A stretch of DNA of 52,770 nucleotides from Chloroflexota bacterium (GTDB lineage Bacteria; Chloroflexota; Dehalococcoidia; UBA2979). Below the pieces are notes generated by a model. It worked only from the letters and a program-made list of their open reading frames with translations, searched no databases and was not told where the DNA came from. The translations under genes were made by a program, and so were the position numbers. The DNA lies in the NCBI GenBank assembly GCA_009837285.1, contig VXTU01000037.1, positions 1 to 52,770 on the forward strand, written 5' to 3'. Below are positions 40,818 through 49,111 of this stretch, piece after piece (within the stretch, counting starts at the first letter, position 1; the number at the start of each line of letters is the position of its first letter).

Positions 40818-41994
40818 TCTCTTTGAGCGCCGCGATCGACTCGGCCGACTCGCCGAGCTCGGCGAGCACCTCGTCGGTGTGCTGGCCGAGGTAGGCCGCT
40901 GCGCTGCGCACGTTGCCGGGCGTGCCCAGCAGCTTCGGCGCGACGCCCACCTGGCGCACCGTGCCAGCGTCTTCGTCCTCGACGTCGAGTGCCATCTCGC
41001 GCTCCTGCTGGTGTGGGTCGTCCATCATCTCGTCGAGATCGAGCACGGGCGTAAGGCACGCGTCGAGGTGGCCGAAGTCGGCGAACCACTCGTCGCGAGG
41101 GCGCTCGCGGAAGCGCGCTGCGAACGCCGCCTGCATGTCGGCCTGCCGGTCAGGGTCGTTCTGATGCGGGATGAACTCCTCGAAGCCGAGCGCCCGGCAC
41201 AGCTCCTCGAAGAAGTACGGCTCGATCGCGCCCACGCTGATCCAGCGGCCGTCGGCGCACTCGTAGACCTGGTAGTAGCAGCGCGCGCCGGCGAGCGCGT
41301 GGTCGCCGCGGCGCGGGGGGCCCGCGCCGCCAAGCATCGCCGCCACGTGCGAGACCATCAGCGAGGCGACCCCGTCGGACATCGCGGCGTCCACGTCCTG
41401 GCCGCGGCCGGTGCGCTCGCGTGCCTGCAGCGCGAGCAGGATGCCGAAGGCGGCCATCAGCCCGCCGCCGGCGAAGTCGGCAATGATGTTGAGCGGAAGC
41501 ACCGGCTCGCCCTGTGCGTTCCCGATCGACCCCAGCGCTCCACCGATCGAGATGTAGTTGATGTCGTGCCCCGCGCGGGGCTCGTACGGCCCGCTGCGCC
41601 CGAAGCCGGAGACCGAGCAGGTGATGATCCGCGGGTTGATAGCCTTGAGGCGCTCGTAATCGATGCCGAGCCGCCTCGTCACCCCGGGGCGGAACCCGTC
41701 GATGACCACGTCGGCGCGCTCGACGAGCGCGCGGAAGATGCGTTGGCCGTCCTCGTCGCGGAGGTTGATGGCGGCGCCGCGCTTGTTGCGACGCAACGCC
41801 TGGTGGGCGAGCGCGGTTGCCTCCTCGTCCGTCTCCGGCGGGCCGTTGCGCACCTCAAAGCGGGCGACGGCGCCCGGGGGCACCTCGACCATGAGGACGT
41901 CGGCGCCGAAGTCCGCGAGGAGCATGGAGGCGTACTGGCCTGGCGGGGTGCGGGAGAGGTCGAGGACGCGAACGCCCTCTAGCGCCATGGTCAT
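40801..41994 (-). CDS. Alpha-methylacyl-CoA racemase (family III CoA-transferase superfamily)
   Basis: 397 aa. Like the CoA-transferases it starts LEGVRVLDLSRTPPGQYASMLLAD. However, it carries racemase hallmarks: AGHDINYISIGG (catalytic-type His), GRGQDVDAAMSDG (Asp), and CYYQVYECADGRWISVGAIE followed by YFFEELCRALG, a close match to AMACR/MCR proteins. These interconvert (R)- and (S)-2-methylacyl-CoA so that branched acids can enter beta-oxidation. Its presence beside the Ltp/DUF35/ACAD genes suggests a methyl-branched substrate. Convergent with the ACAD gene. Confidence 0.87.
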   Translation of the reverse strand: MTMALEGVRVLDLSRTPPGQYASMLLADFGADVLMVEVPPGAVARFEVRNGPPETDEEATALAHQALRRNKRGAAINLRDEDGQRIFRALVERADVVIDGFRPGVTRRLGIDYERLKAINPRIITCSVSGFGRSGPYEPRAGHDINYISIGGALGSIGNAQGEPVLPLNIIADFAGGGLMAAFGILLALQARERTGRGQDVDAAMSDGVASLMVSHVAAMLGGAGPPRRGDHALAGARCYYQVYECADGRWISVGAIEPYFFEELCRALGFEEFIPHQNDPDRQADMQAAFAARFRERPRDEWFADFGHLDACLTPVLDLDEMMDDPHQQEREMALDVEDEDAGTVRQVGVAPKLLGTPGNVRSAAAYLGQHTDEVLAELGESAESIAALKERGVVA

Positions 41995-42096
41995 GGGGTG
42001 GCCTCCTCGGTGCGCCTGTCCTGTCTGCGCGAGAGTAGCTTGCGGCGCGGAGCCGAACGAGGGGCGGCGGACCTGGCCACAGGGCGCCGTAACCTC

Positions 42097-42127
42097 TTAT
42101 TTTCGACAAGACTTGTATCGATAATAA
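42097..42127. promoter_or_regulatory. AT-rich palindrome upstream of fic, site 1
   Basis: A 31-bp dyad with left arm TTATTTTCGACAAG and right arm CTTGTATCGATAATAA around a single A; the arms match except for a 2-nt insertion and one mismatch. The half-site TTATTATCGAT recurs at 42188-42199 and, as TTATTAGCGATT, twice at 43402-43433. Confidence 0.65.
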
Positions 42128-42187
42128 CGGGCGAGGCTGTTTGCGGAGCCGCTAACAAGGCCTCAGCTTGTTTTCATTTGTATGGAT

Positions 42188-42199
42188 AATCGATAATAG
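42188..42199. promoter_or_regulatory. Half-site near fic start, site 2
   Basis: AATCGATAATAG (reverse: CTATTATCGATT) repeats the right arm of site 1. It overlaps a GATAAT that could be a -10 element, and ends ~18 bp before the first possible fic start (GTG 42217). Confidence 0.5.
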
Positions 42200-42216
42200 A
42201 TGTCCGAGGAGCCATT

Positions 42217-42291
42217 GTGACATCACTCACCGACCGGATCCGCACACCGCACGGGCGGGCCGTGCAGGGCCTCGGCGGCTATCGCGCCTAG
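42217..42291 (+). other. Leader segment of fic ending in an in-frame amber
   Basis: A GTG at 42217 with GAGGAG at ideal distance opens 24 codons (VTSLTDRIRTPHGRAVQGLG, GYRA) ending in TAG at 42289-42291. The next codon, in the same frame, is the GTG used as fic start. GRAV...GGYRA followed by VPAPAPP aligns with the usual Fic N-terminus (GRAV...G.Y.A[FY].PAP.P), so this looks like the original 5' end of fic. Confidence 0.65.
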
Positions 42292-43389
42292 GTGCCTGCC
42301 CCCGCACCGCCGCCGCTGGCGTGGGACATCGACCTCGTGGTGAGCCTGTCGGCCGCAGACCTCGCAATCGGCCGGCTCGCCGGCGAGGGGCGGCGTCTAC
42401 CCAACCCGCACATCCTGATCCGCCCGTTCGTCCGCAAGGAGGCCGTCCTGTCGAGCCGCATCGAGGGGACCCAGGCCACGCTCGGCGAGCTCCTCGCGGC
42501 CGAGGCGGGAGCCTCGGTTGAGCGCAGCCGCGACGATCTCCGCGAGGTGGGAAACTACGTCATTGCGCTCGAGTACGGGCTGGCGCGTCTGGAGTCGCTG
42601 CCCGTCTCGCTGCGGCTCGTGCGCGAGTTGCACGAGCGCCTCATGCGCGGCGTCCGTGGCGACGTGGCGACTCCCGGCGAGTTCCGGCGCAGCCAGAACT
42701 GGATCGGGTCGCCCGGGGCCACGCTCAACGACGCGACATATGTCCCCCCGCCGCCGCCCGAGCTGATGCCGTGCCTGGACGCGTGGGAGCGGTTCATGCA
42801 CGACGAGACGCTGCCGCCGTTGCTGCACGCGGCCATCGCGCACGTCCAGTTCGAGGCGATCCACCCGTTCCTCGACGGCAACGGCCGCGTCGGGCGCCTG
42901 CTCATCACGCTGTCGCTGGTCGCGCAGGGCGTCCTGCCCTCGCCGCTGCTCTACCTCAGCGCCTGGTTCGAGGCGACGCGCGACGAGTACTACGCGCGCC
43001 TGCTGGCCGTAACGCAGCGCGGCGAGTGGGAGGAGTGGCTGACCTACTTCCTCCGCGGCGTCACGCGCCTGTCCGACGACGCCGTCGGCCGGCTCCAGCG
43101 CCTCGACGACCTGCTTGCGGGATGGAGGCGCGAGCTCGCCGGGGCCAGGTCCCGGCAGCCGGAGCTCGCCCTCGACCTGTTCGCCGAGAACCCGTTCTGG
43201 GCCGTCGGCGGCGTGGCGGAACGGCTGGGAGTCGCGTTCACCACGGCCCAGCGCGCCATCGACCGGCTGGTCGAGGCGGGAATCGTCGCGCAGGTCGGCG
43301 AGGCGCAGCGCAACCGGGTGTACTGCGCCGGCGCGGTCCTTGACCTGCTGGAGGAGGAGCCGCGCTTCCCTACCAATGGCGTCTCGTGA
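42292..43389 (+). CDS. fic: Class II Fic protein (Fido domain + C-terminal winged helix)
   Basis: 365 aa in the open frame. The catalytic loop AIHPFLDGNGRVGRL has the intact H-x-F-x-D-G-N-G-R-x-x-R motif (His ~191). An N-terminal inhibitory helix motif, SSRIEG (S/T-x-x-x-E-G, ~54-59), classes it as Fic class II, self-inhibited. The C-terminal ENPFWAVGGVAERLGVAFTT and IDRLVEAGIVAQV resemble a winged helix. Fic enzymes AMPylate or otherwise modify target hydroxyls. The GTG start immediately follows a TAG that separates it from the conserved first 24 codons, and no ribosome-binding site lies right before it. Expression would thus need reinitiation or readthrough. AT-rich palindromes lie on both sides. 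Confidence 0.85.
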   Translation: MPAPAPPPLAWDIDLVVSLSAADLAIGRLAGEGRRLPNPHILIRPFVRKEAVLSSRIEGTQATLGELLAAEAGASVERSRDDLREVGNYVIALEYGLARLESLPVSLRLVRELHERLMRGVRGDVATPGEFRRSQNWIGSPGATLNDATYVPPPPPELMPCLDAWERFMHDETLPPLLHAAIAHVQFEAIHPFLDGNGRVGRLLITLSLVAQGVLPSPLLYLSAWFEATRDEYYARLLAVTQRGEWEEWLTYFLRGVTRLSDDAVGRLQRLDDLLAGWRRELAGARSRQPELALDLFAENPFWAVGGVAERLGVAFTTAQRAIDRLVEAGIVAQVGEAQRNRVYCAGAVLDLLEEEPRFPTNGVS

Positions 43390-43401
43390 CCGGAAGGCTC
43401 T

Positions 43402-43433
43402 TTATTAGCGATTAGGTTATGAATCGCTAATAA
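43402..43433. promoter_or_regulatory. Perfect 12-bp inverted repeat downstream of fic, site 3
   Basis: TTATTAGCGATT and AATCGCTAATAA, perfect arms with an 8-bp spacer, 12 bp after the fic stop. It could act as a terminator hairpin, but it shares its half-site with the upstream palindromes and has no T-tract, so an operator role is also likely. Confidence 0.6.
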
Positions 43434-43504
43434 GCGTCCCGGCTACTTTCATACCCGCAAATAGCGACCTGGAAGTCGGCGCGGGCGGCAAGGCGATCGA
43501 TGCG

Positions 43505-45976
43505 CTACGTCAGCGCGTCGGCGGCCGCGAGCTCGGCGATCTCGTCCGGGGCGAGGCCGAGGAGTTCGGCGAGCACGTACTGCGTGTCCTCGCCGAGCGC
43601 GGGGGCCGCCTTGCTGAGCAGCCCGGGCGTCGCCGAGAAGTGCGTCGCCAGTCCGTCGTACGGCGTCGGACCCATCACCGAGTGGTCCAGCGTCACGAAG
43701 TGGCCGCGATGCGCGAGCTGGGCGTCCTCGTACAGGTCCAGCGGGCGCAGGCACACCGAGGCGGGCACGCCGGCGTCGCGCAGCCGCTTTGCCAGCGCCC
43801 ACGGATCCTGTCCCGCGCACCAGGCCGCCATCCCCTCCTCGATCGCCTCGCGGTCGGCGAGGCGCGCCGAGGCCGCCTCGTAGCGCGGGTCGCCGTGGTC
43901 GGGCAATGCCCCGAGCGAGTGCAGCGCGCGCCACTGCTCGGCCGTCTGGACCTCGATCGCGACGTAGCGCTCCAGGCCCGCCGTCGCGTAGACGCCGTGT
44001 GGGCAGCTGGTGAGCGAGGCGTGTCCCACGGGGCCGGCGACGCGGCCGTTGACGGTGTAGTCGAGGATCAGCGGTTCGATGAAGTGGATCGAGGTCTCCA
44101 CCTGCGAGAGGTCGACGTACTGGCCGCGCCCTGAGCGGTTGCGTTCGAAGAGCGCCGAGGCCAGCGTCGCGATGCCGTAGCGGGGGTTGATGAAGTCCGT
44201 GTAGGCGCCCCACGGCCCCGCCGGGTCGCGGTCGGGCCAGCCCGTGATGGCCGAGATACCGGCCATCGCGGCGCCGTGGCTGCCGAAGCCGCTGATGGTG
44301 CGGAGCGGGCCGGTCTCCCCGCGCATCGATGTGCTCAGCATGATGAGCTCGGGATGGTCGGCGCGGAGCTCCTCCCAGCCGAGGCCCAGCCGGTCCGCGA
44401 CGCCCGGCGTGAAGCTCTCGGTGACGATGTCCGCCCAGTCGCAGAGCCGCCGCGCCAGCTGGCGCCCCTCGGGCGTCCCGAGGTTGACCGAGGCGCCGAG
44501 CTTCGAGGAGTTGTAGTTCGCCATGAACTGCGCGCGATTGATGTCCACGATGCCGTCCTGGAACGGCGGGTTGAGCCGCGTGCCGTCGATGCGCGTCGCC
44601 GACTCGACGTGCACGACGGTCGCGCCGTGGTCCGCGAGGCCCTTGCTGATGAGCGGCCCCACCCCGAACCACGCGAAGTCGGCCACCTTGATGCCCTCGA
44701 AGGCCCGACCGCGCGCGCCGTATTGCCGGGCGGCGGGTAGCAGCGGCTCGCGCGGCTGCCGCAGCAGGCCGTTGGCCTCGCCCGGCTCGGGCGGCGGCGC
44801 GTGTGGTCCGAGGGGGGTGCGCGAGAGCTTTGCGAACGGGCCGGGGTAGGTGCGTCCGCCGATCTCTCGCCAGTAGTCGCGCGACCGTAGTTGCGGGTCG
44901 TGGAAGAGGTCGTGGGCCGTGTTGAACGGCGCGACCATCAGCGTGACCTGCACGGCGCGTTCGACGAGCTCGATCTTGGTCTTGCTCGCGAGGAACTCGA
45001 CGGCGAGGCGAATCGCCTCGTCCGCGACGTCGAACGGCAGCTCACCGCGCTCGTACAGGTTCTGCCAGTCGTACCAGTCGACGGCGCGCACGTGGTGCGG
45101 CAAGCCCTGCCCCTCATCGATCCACGCGAGGGTGTTCGCGAGCGTCTGCCATCCGGCCGGGCCGTGCCCGATGGTCAGCGCGACGAGCCCGTCAGCGACC
45201 TCGAGGACGCTCGGCAGCTCCAGGTCGCCGACGGTGGGTGCGGCGCCCGTGCCGAGAGCACGCTCCGCCCCCGTGCCCGGCGGATCGATGCCGAGGAGGG
45301 GCGGGAACCCCGTGGCGTGCATGAGCGTCCAGACCATGCACGACTGCATCGAGACGTCGAGGTGCTGGCCCATGCCGGAGCGGTCGCGCTCGAACAGCGC
45401 GACGACGGCGTCGGCGGCGGCCTGCGCGCCCGCGTGAAACGACGCCTGCGGGTAGCCGACGGGAATGGGCGGGCGGTCGCCGTCACCCTGCAGGCCGACA
45501 AGGCCGCCCGCGGCCTCAATCGTGAGGTCGGTCGCTGGCGCGTGCGCCAGCGGGCCGTCCTGCCCCCACGGCGATACCGATACATAGACGAGTGCGGGGT
45601 TGAAGATGCGCACGTCGTCGTACCCGAGCCCGAGGCCGTCGAGGTAGCCGGGCGGCGAGGACTCGACGAGCACGTCGGCGCCCGCGATGAGCCGGCGCAG
45701 CGTGTCGCGGTCACGGTCGGCGGCGATGTCGAGCGTGACGCTGCGCTTGCCCAGCGAGACCGCCGCCCAGCACAGCGAGCCGTCCGGCGAGTCATCCTCG
45801 CCGTCGGTGAACGGGGGGCGCCTGCGGCCGGGGTCGCCGCCCGGCGGCGAGAACCGGATTAACACGGCCCCGAGGTAGGCGAGCCCCCGCCCCGCGAGCA
45901 CCGCGAACGAGGGAGCGCGGTCGACGACTCGGACGCCAGCGAGGGGGCCGGTGACCTCGGCCGCGGCGTCCGTCAC
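43505..45976 (-). CDS. Fused double CoA-transferase (B-domain + A-domain), second copy
   Basis: 823 aa from a GTG overlapping the SDR stop (GTGA). Same architecture as the 34155 gene. The N-terminal B-type domain shows GRGLAYLGAVLIRFSPPGGD and HLDVSMQSCMVWTL. The C-terminal A-type domain begins near 430 with GIKVADFAWFGVGPLISKGLAD, then NYNSSKLGASVNL and YVDLSQVETSI. A similar P-x-R-x-Y-G-A-R-G-R-like linker joins them. Both conserved Asp remain. The first conserved Glu-containing segment of the N-domain is altered (VLIRFSPPGG rather than VIKIEPPGG). Co-transcribed with the SDR; substrate unknown. Confidence 0.88.
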   Translation of the reverse strand: MTDAAAEVTGPLAGVRVVDRAPSFAVLAGRGLAYLGAVLIRFSPPGGDPGRRRPPFTDGEDDSPDGSLCWAAVSLGKRSVTLDIAADRDRDTLRRLIAGADVLVESSPPGYLDGLGLGYDDVRIFNPALVYVSVSPWGQDGPLAHAPATDLTIEAAGGLVGLQGDGDRPPIPVGYPQASFHAGAQAAADAVVALFERDRSGMGQHLDVSMQSCMVWTLMHATGFPPLLGIDPPGTGAERALGTGAAPTVGDLELPSVLEVADGLVALTIGHGPAGWQTLANTLAWIDEGQGLPHHVRAVDWYDWQNLYERGELPFDVADEAIRLAVEFLASKTKIELVERAVQVTLMVAPFNTAHDLFHDPQLRSRDYWREIGGRTYPGPFAKLSRTPLGPHAPPPEPGEANGLLRQPREPLLPAARQYGARGRAFEGIKVADFAWFGVGPLISKGLADHGATVVHVESATRIDGTRLNPPFQDGIVDINRAQFMANYNSSKLGASVNLGTPEGRQLARRLCDWADIVTESFTPGVADRLGLGWEELRADHPELIMLSTSMRGETGPLRTISGFGSHGAAMAGISAITGWPDRDPAGPWGAYTDFINPRYGIATLASALFERNRSGRGQYVDLSQVETSIHFIEPLILDYTVNGRVAGPVGHASLTSCPHGVYATAGLERYVAIEVQTAEQWRALHSLGALPDHGDPRYEAASARLADREAIEEGMAAWCAGQDPWALAKRLRDAGVPASVCLRPLDLYEDAQLAHRGHFVTLDHSVMGPTPYDGLATHFSATPGLLSKAAPALGEDTQYVLAELLGLAPDEIAELAAADALT

Positions 45977-46794
45977 CCGATCTCCCCCGCGGTGCGATCA
46001 CCTGCGTCGAAGTCCTGGAACATCTCGGCGTAGTACCGTTCGAGCGCCGGCCGGGTCTCCGGGTGGGTGAAGATGTAGCGCCGGTTCTCGCGCACGCCCT
46101 GGAGCAGGCGAGGCATGACCGCGTCGGCCGGCTCCCAGTCGCCGGCGAAGTTCGACGTGGCCGTCAGCGGACCGCCGTACTCGTCCTGGCGCACGCGCGC
46201 GGCGTCGCCGATGCGCGTTGCCATGCCGCCTGGGCACCAGCACGAGACGGCGACGCCCTCGGGCTCCAGCTCGTCGCGCAGCACGTTGCTGTAGGCGACA
46301 ACGGCGTGCTTCACCGCGGTGTAGACGCCGTTGCGGTTGCGCCGCACGAGCACGCCGGACATCGAGGCCGTGACGACGATGTGCGCGTCGCGCTCCTGCG
46401 CCAGCATGCGCGGCACGAAGGCCTGCACGGTGTTCACCACACCGTGGAGGTTGACCGCGAATACCCAGTCCCAGTCGGCCCGCTCGGCGTCGACGAGCGG
46501 CGAGGGCTTCGCCACACCGGCGTTCGGGAAGAGCAGGTGTACCTCGCCGTACTCGCGGTAGGCGCGCGTGGCGAGGTCATCCATGGAGTCACGGTCGGCG
46601 ACATCGGCGTGTACAACGAGCGCGTGCGGCCCGGCGAGGCGGACGAGGCTGGCGGTCTCCCGAGCGGCGGCCTCGTCGATGTCGGCCACCACGACCCCGT
46701 GGGCCCCCTCGCGCGCGAGCGCGAGCGCAATGGCGCGGCCTGCGCCGCTGCCCGCGCCCGTGATGACCGCGACCCGGCCGGCAAAGTCCTGCAT
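45973..46794 (-). CDS. Short-chain dehydrogenase/reductase
   Basis: 273 aa. Classical SDR: NAD(P) loop VITGAGSGAGRAIAL, VVADID (acidic end of beta2, favouring NAD+), LFPNAGVAKP, catalytic Ser in VTASMSG and YTAVKHA (Tyr-x-x-x-Lys). It probably oxidises a hydroxy-acyl-CoA or alcohol. It overlaps the fused CoA-transferase by 4 bases, suggesting both act on the same substrate. Confidence 0.9.
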   Translation of the reverse strand: MQDFAGRVAVITGAGSGAGRAIALALAREGAHGVVVADIDEAAARETASLVRLAGPHALVVHADVADRDSMDDLATRAYREYGEVHLLFPNAGVAKPSPLVDAERADWDWVFAVNLHGVVNTVQAFVPRMLAQERDAHIVVTASMSGVLVRRNRNGVYTAVKHAVVAYSNVLRDELEPEGVAVSCWCPGGMATRIGDAARVRQDEYGGPLTATSNFAGDWEPADAVMPRLLQGVRENRRYIFTHPETRPALERYYAEMFQDFDAGDRTAGEIG

Positions 46795-46884
46795 CGCCCG
46801 CCCCCCGCATTCGGGCGCAGGCTACGCAACGGGCGAGGGGATGTCACCGGCCCCGGGCATGGGGCTCTTGCAGCGCGGATAGCA

Positions 46885-46910
46885 AGACGCCCGCCGGATG
46901 GCGGGCGTCT
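46885..46910 (-). terminator. Terminator after the permease operon
   Basis: Perfect 11-bp stem AGACGCCCGCC/GGCGGGCGTCT with a GGAT loop, 25 bp beyond the dppC-like stop in the minus direction and upstream of the SDR. Confidence 0.75.
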
Positions 46911-46935
46911 GCGTGTTGCGACTGGTGCGCGGCTG

Positions 46936-47838
46936 CTAGCGCGAGCCTCGCAGGCGCGGGTCGAGCACGTCGCGGACCACGTCGCCGAGCAAGTTGAAGC
47001 TCAGCACCGTGACTGCGATGGCGAGGCCGGGGAACAGCGCCAGCCACGGCGATGTCTCGATCGACTCACGGCCACGGCTCAGCATCAGGCCCCACGAGGC
47101 GTCGGGCGGCTGTGTCGCCAGGCCGAGGAAGCTCAGCGCGCCCTCGATGAGGATGGCCGAGCCGAACCCCGCCGAGACGAGGATGAGGATCGGCGCCACC
47201 ACGTTCGGGAGGATGTGCTGCATCATCACCCGCAGCGGGCTCGCGCCGATCGACCGGGCGGCCTCGATGTAGGTGTTCTCCTTCACCGATAAGACCGCGC
47301 CTCGAATCACACGCGAGTTGTTCACCGCGACGATGAGCGCGATGGCGAGCACCCCGTTCGTCGTCGACGGGCCGATGACGCTGACGATGGCCATCGCCAG
47401 CAGGATCGCGGGGAACGACTGGATGGCGTCCACGACACGCTGGATGACGAGGTCGATCCAGCCGCCGGCGAAGCCGGAGAACAGGCCAATGACCGCGCCG
47501 GCGAGCGTGCCGAACCCGACAGTGAGGAACCCGACGTACAGCGAGATACGCGCGCCGTACATGATGCGCGTCAGGATGTCACGTCCGATGCCGTCCGAGC
47601 CGAGCCAGTGTCCCGCCTCGCCTGGCGCCACGAACTTGTCGCGGGAAATCGCCTGCGGGTCGAAGGGCGAGACGTAGGGGGCCGACAGCGCGACGGCGAT
47701 CAGGATCAGGATCACCACGCCGGAGCCGGCGCCCACGGGGCTCTTGACGATCTTGATCGTTGCGTCTACCGCCGGATGACGCTGCCTTGCGGCAAGGTCT
47801 GAGAAGGTAGTGTCTTCAACTCGTGCCGCTGAAGCCAT
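46936..47838 (-). CDS. Peptide/nickel-type ABC permease, DppC-like
   Basis: 300 aa. N-terminal membrane segment GVVILILIAVALSAPYVSPFDP, then the DppC/OppC signature GTDxxGRDI-like GSDGIGRDILTRIMYG. The EAA loop is EAARSIGASPLRVMMQHILPN, and the end is LGDVVRDVLDPRLRGSR. It forms the inner-membrane channel with a DppB partner for oligopeptides or other solutes. It is last in the minus-strand operon. No ATPase or solute-binding protein gene lies in the window. Confidence 0.92.
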   Translation of the reverse strand: MASAARVEDTTFSDLAARQRHPAVDATIKIVKSPVGAGSGVVILILIAVALSAPYVSPFDPQAISRDKFVAPGEAGHWLGSDGIGRDILTRIMYGARISLYVGFLTVGFGTLAGAVIGLFSGFAGGWIDLVIQRVVDAIQSFPAILLAMAIVSVIGPSTTNGVLAIALIVAVNNSRVIRGAVLSVKENTYIEAARSIGASPLRVMMQHILPNVVAPILILVSAGFGSAILIEGALSFLGLATQPPDASWGLMLSRGRESIETSPWLALFPGLAIAVTVLSFNLLGDVVRDVLDPRLRGSR

Positions 47839-47877
47839 CTCTCACTCCGCTCTCTCTGCGCTGGTTCCGCGCCGTGC

Positions 47878-48828
47878 CTAGGAGTACCGGATCCGCGGGT
47901 CGATGATCGCGTACGACAGGTCGACCAGCAGGTTCGAGGTGATGAAGAGGATCGCGGTGAAGAACACCACGCCCTGCACCACCGGGTAGTCGCGCACCTG
48001 GATTGCCTCGAAGCCCAGCGTCCCCACGCCCGGCAGCGAGAACACCACCTCGATGATGACGAGACCACCGAGCAGGAACGTCAGCTGGCTGCCGATGATG
48101 GTGATCACCGGGATGAGCGCGTTCCGCAGCGCGTGCTTGAAGATGACGATGCGCTCGACCAGGCCCTTGGCGCGGGCGGTGCGCACGTAGTCCTGCCGCA
48201 GCACCTCGAGCATTGCCGACCGCGTCATGCGCGCGGTGATGGCGCTCAGGCGGTAGCCCACGATGAGGGCGGGGAAGACGAAGGCCTGCATGTTCGCCCA
48301 GGGGTCCTCCCAGGGCGGCGTGTAGCCGAAGTCTGGTAACCATCCCACCCAGACCGACAGCACGTATAGCAGCATGGTCGCCAGGAAGAAGTCCGGGACG
48401 GACAGGCCGGTGATGGAGAACAGCCTGGCGACGTAATCCATCCAGCTGTCCTGTTTAACGGCGGATACGATGCCTAAGGGAATGGCCGTACAGATAGCCA
48501 CGACCATCGACATGATCGCGAGCTGGATCGAGACTCGCGAGCGCGTCGCCAGCGTCTCCAGCACGTCGCGGCCGGTCCACAGCGAGACGCCGAGGTCACC
48601 CTGGAACACGCCCGTGACCCAGTCGACGTACTGCTCCGGGAAGCTCTTGTCGAGCCCCAGCTCGGCGCGCATCTCGTCGACGTCCTCCTGGGTGAGGTAG
48701 CCCGACTCCGAGAGCCGCGCCATGACGACATCGCCAGGCTGCAGTCGCAGCAGGCCCGCGATGAGCACGGTCACGATGGCCAGCGAGGGCATCGCGACCA
48801 CGATCCGGCGAATGATGTATCGACCCAT
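47878..48828 (-). CDS. Peptide/nickel-type ABC permease, DppB-like (copy 2)
   Basis: 316 aa. Six membrane segments; N-terminal MGRYIIRRIVVAMPSLAIV, central EVLRQDYVRTARAKGL (EAA loop) and the end LLVDLSYAIIDPRIRYS are DppB features. It is nearly identical in many stretches to the 49112 gene, so the two are recent paralogues in tandem. It may pair with the following DppC alone or compete with its paralogue. Confidence 0.92.
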   Translation of the reverse strand: MGRYIIRRIVVAMPSLAIVTVLIAGLLRLQPGDVVMARLSESGYLTQEDVDEMRAELGLDKSFPEQYVDWVTGVFQGDLGVSLWTGRDVLETLATRSRVSIQLAIMSMVVAICTAIPLGIVSAVKQDSWMDYVARLFSITGLSVPDFFLATMLLYVLSVWVGWLPDFGYTPPWEDPWANMQAFVFPALIVGYRLSAITARMTRSAMLEVLRQDYVRTARAKGLVERIVIFKHALRNALIPVITIIGSQLTFLLGGLVIIEVVFSLPGVGTLGFEAIQVRDYPVVQGVVFFTAILFITSNLLVDLSYAIIDPRIRYS

Positions 48829-48892
48829 AGGTCAGGCCCTTCCCCCAGTGCCCGCCGTGAGGCGGCCGGGCACCATCATAGGCGAGGCTGAA

Positions 48893-49020
48893 TCATAGTG
48901 TGCAACCCGGCCTCGCGTCTCCCCTCGTGTCCCTCGTTGCGTCTCGGATCCGGGGATCCAGCGCCGTGGACGCCACGTCCACCACCAGATTCGCGCCCAT
49001 GGCCTTCGCCGCGCCTGTTA
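48893..49020 (-). pseudogene. Fragment of a third DppB-like permease (C-terminus)
   Basis: In the gap between the two dppB-like genes one minus-strand frame reads GANLVVDVASTALDPRIRDA, matching the DppB ending ANLLVDLSYAVIDPRIRYS, then runs on to a TGA at 48893-48895. No upstream part of the gene is present. Likely the remnant of a duplication or deletion event. Confidence 0.5.
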
Positions 49021-49111
49021 CAGGAGGTACGCGCCGGGCGGCGTGCGGGATCCTCGACGTGCTGGTGGCGGCGCGCGCCCGCCCTCCCGCCGGCGCACGC
49101 CTCGCGCCTCC

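Noticed and set aside
23604-43389. Reassigned TAG codon (alternative genetic code) to explain the amber-interrupted genes
   Set aside because: Many clearly complete genes here (ribBA, pyrE, the ctaG-like gene, the 13573 CoA-transferase, sulfite reductase) end at TAG in the right place.
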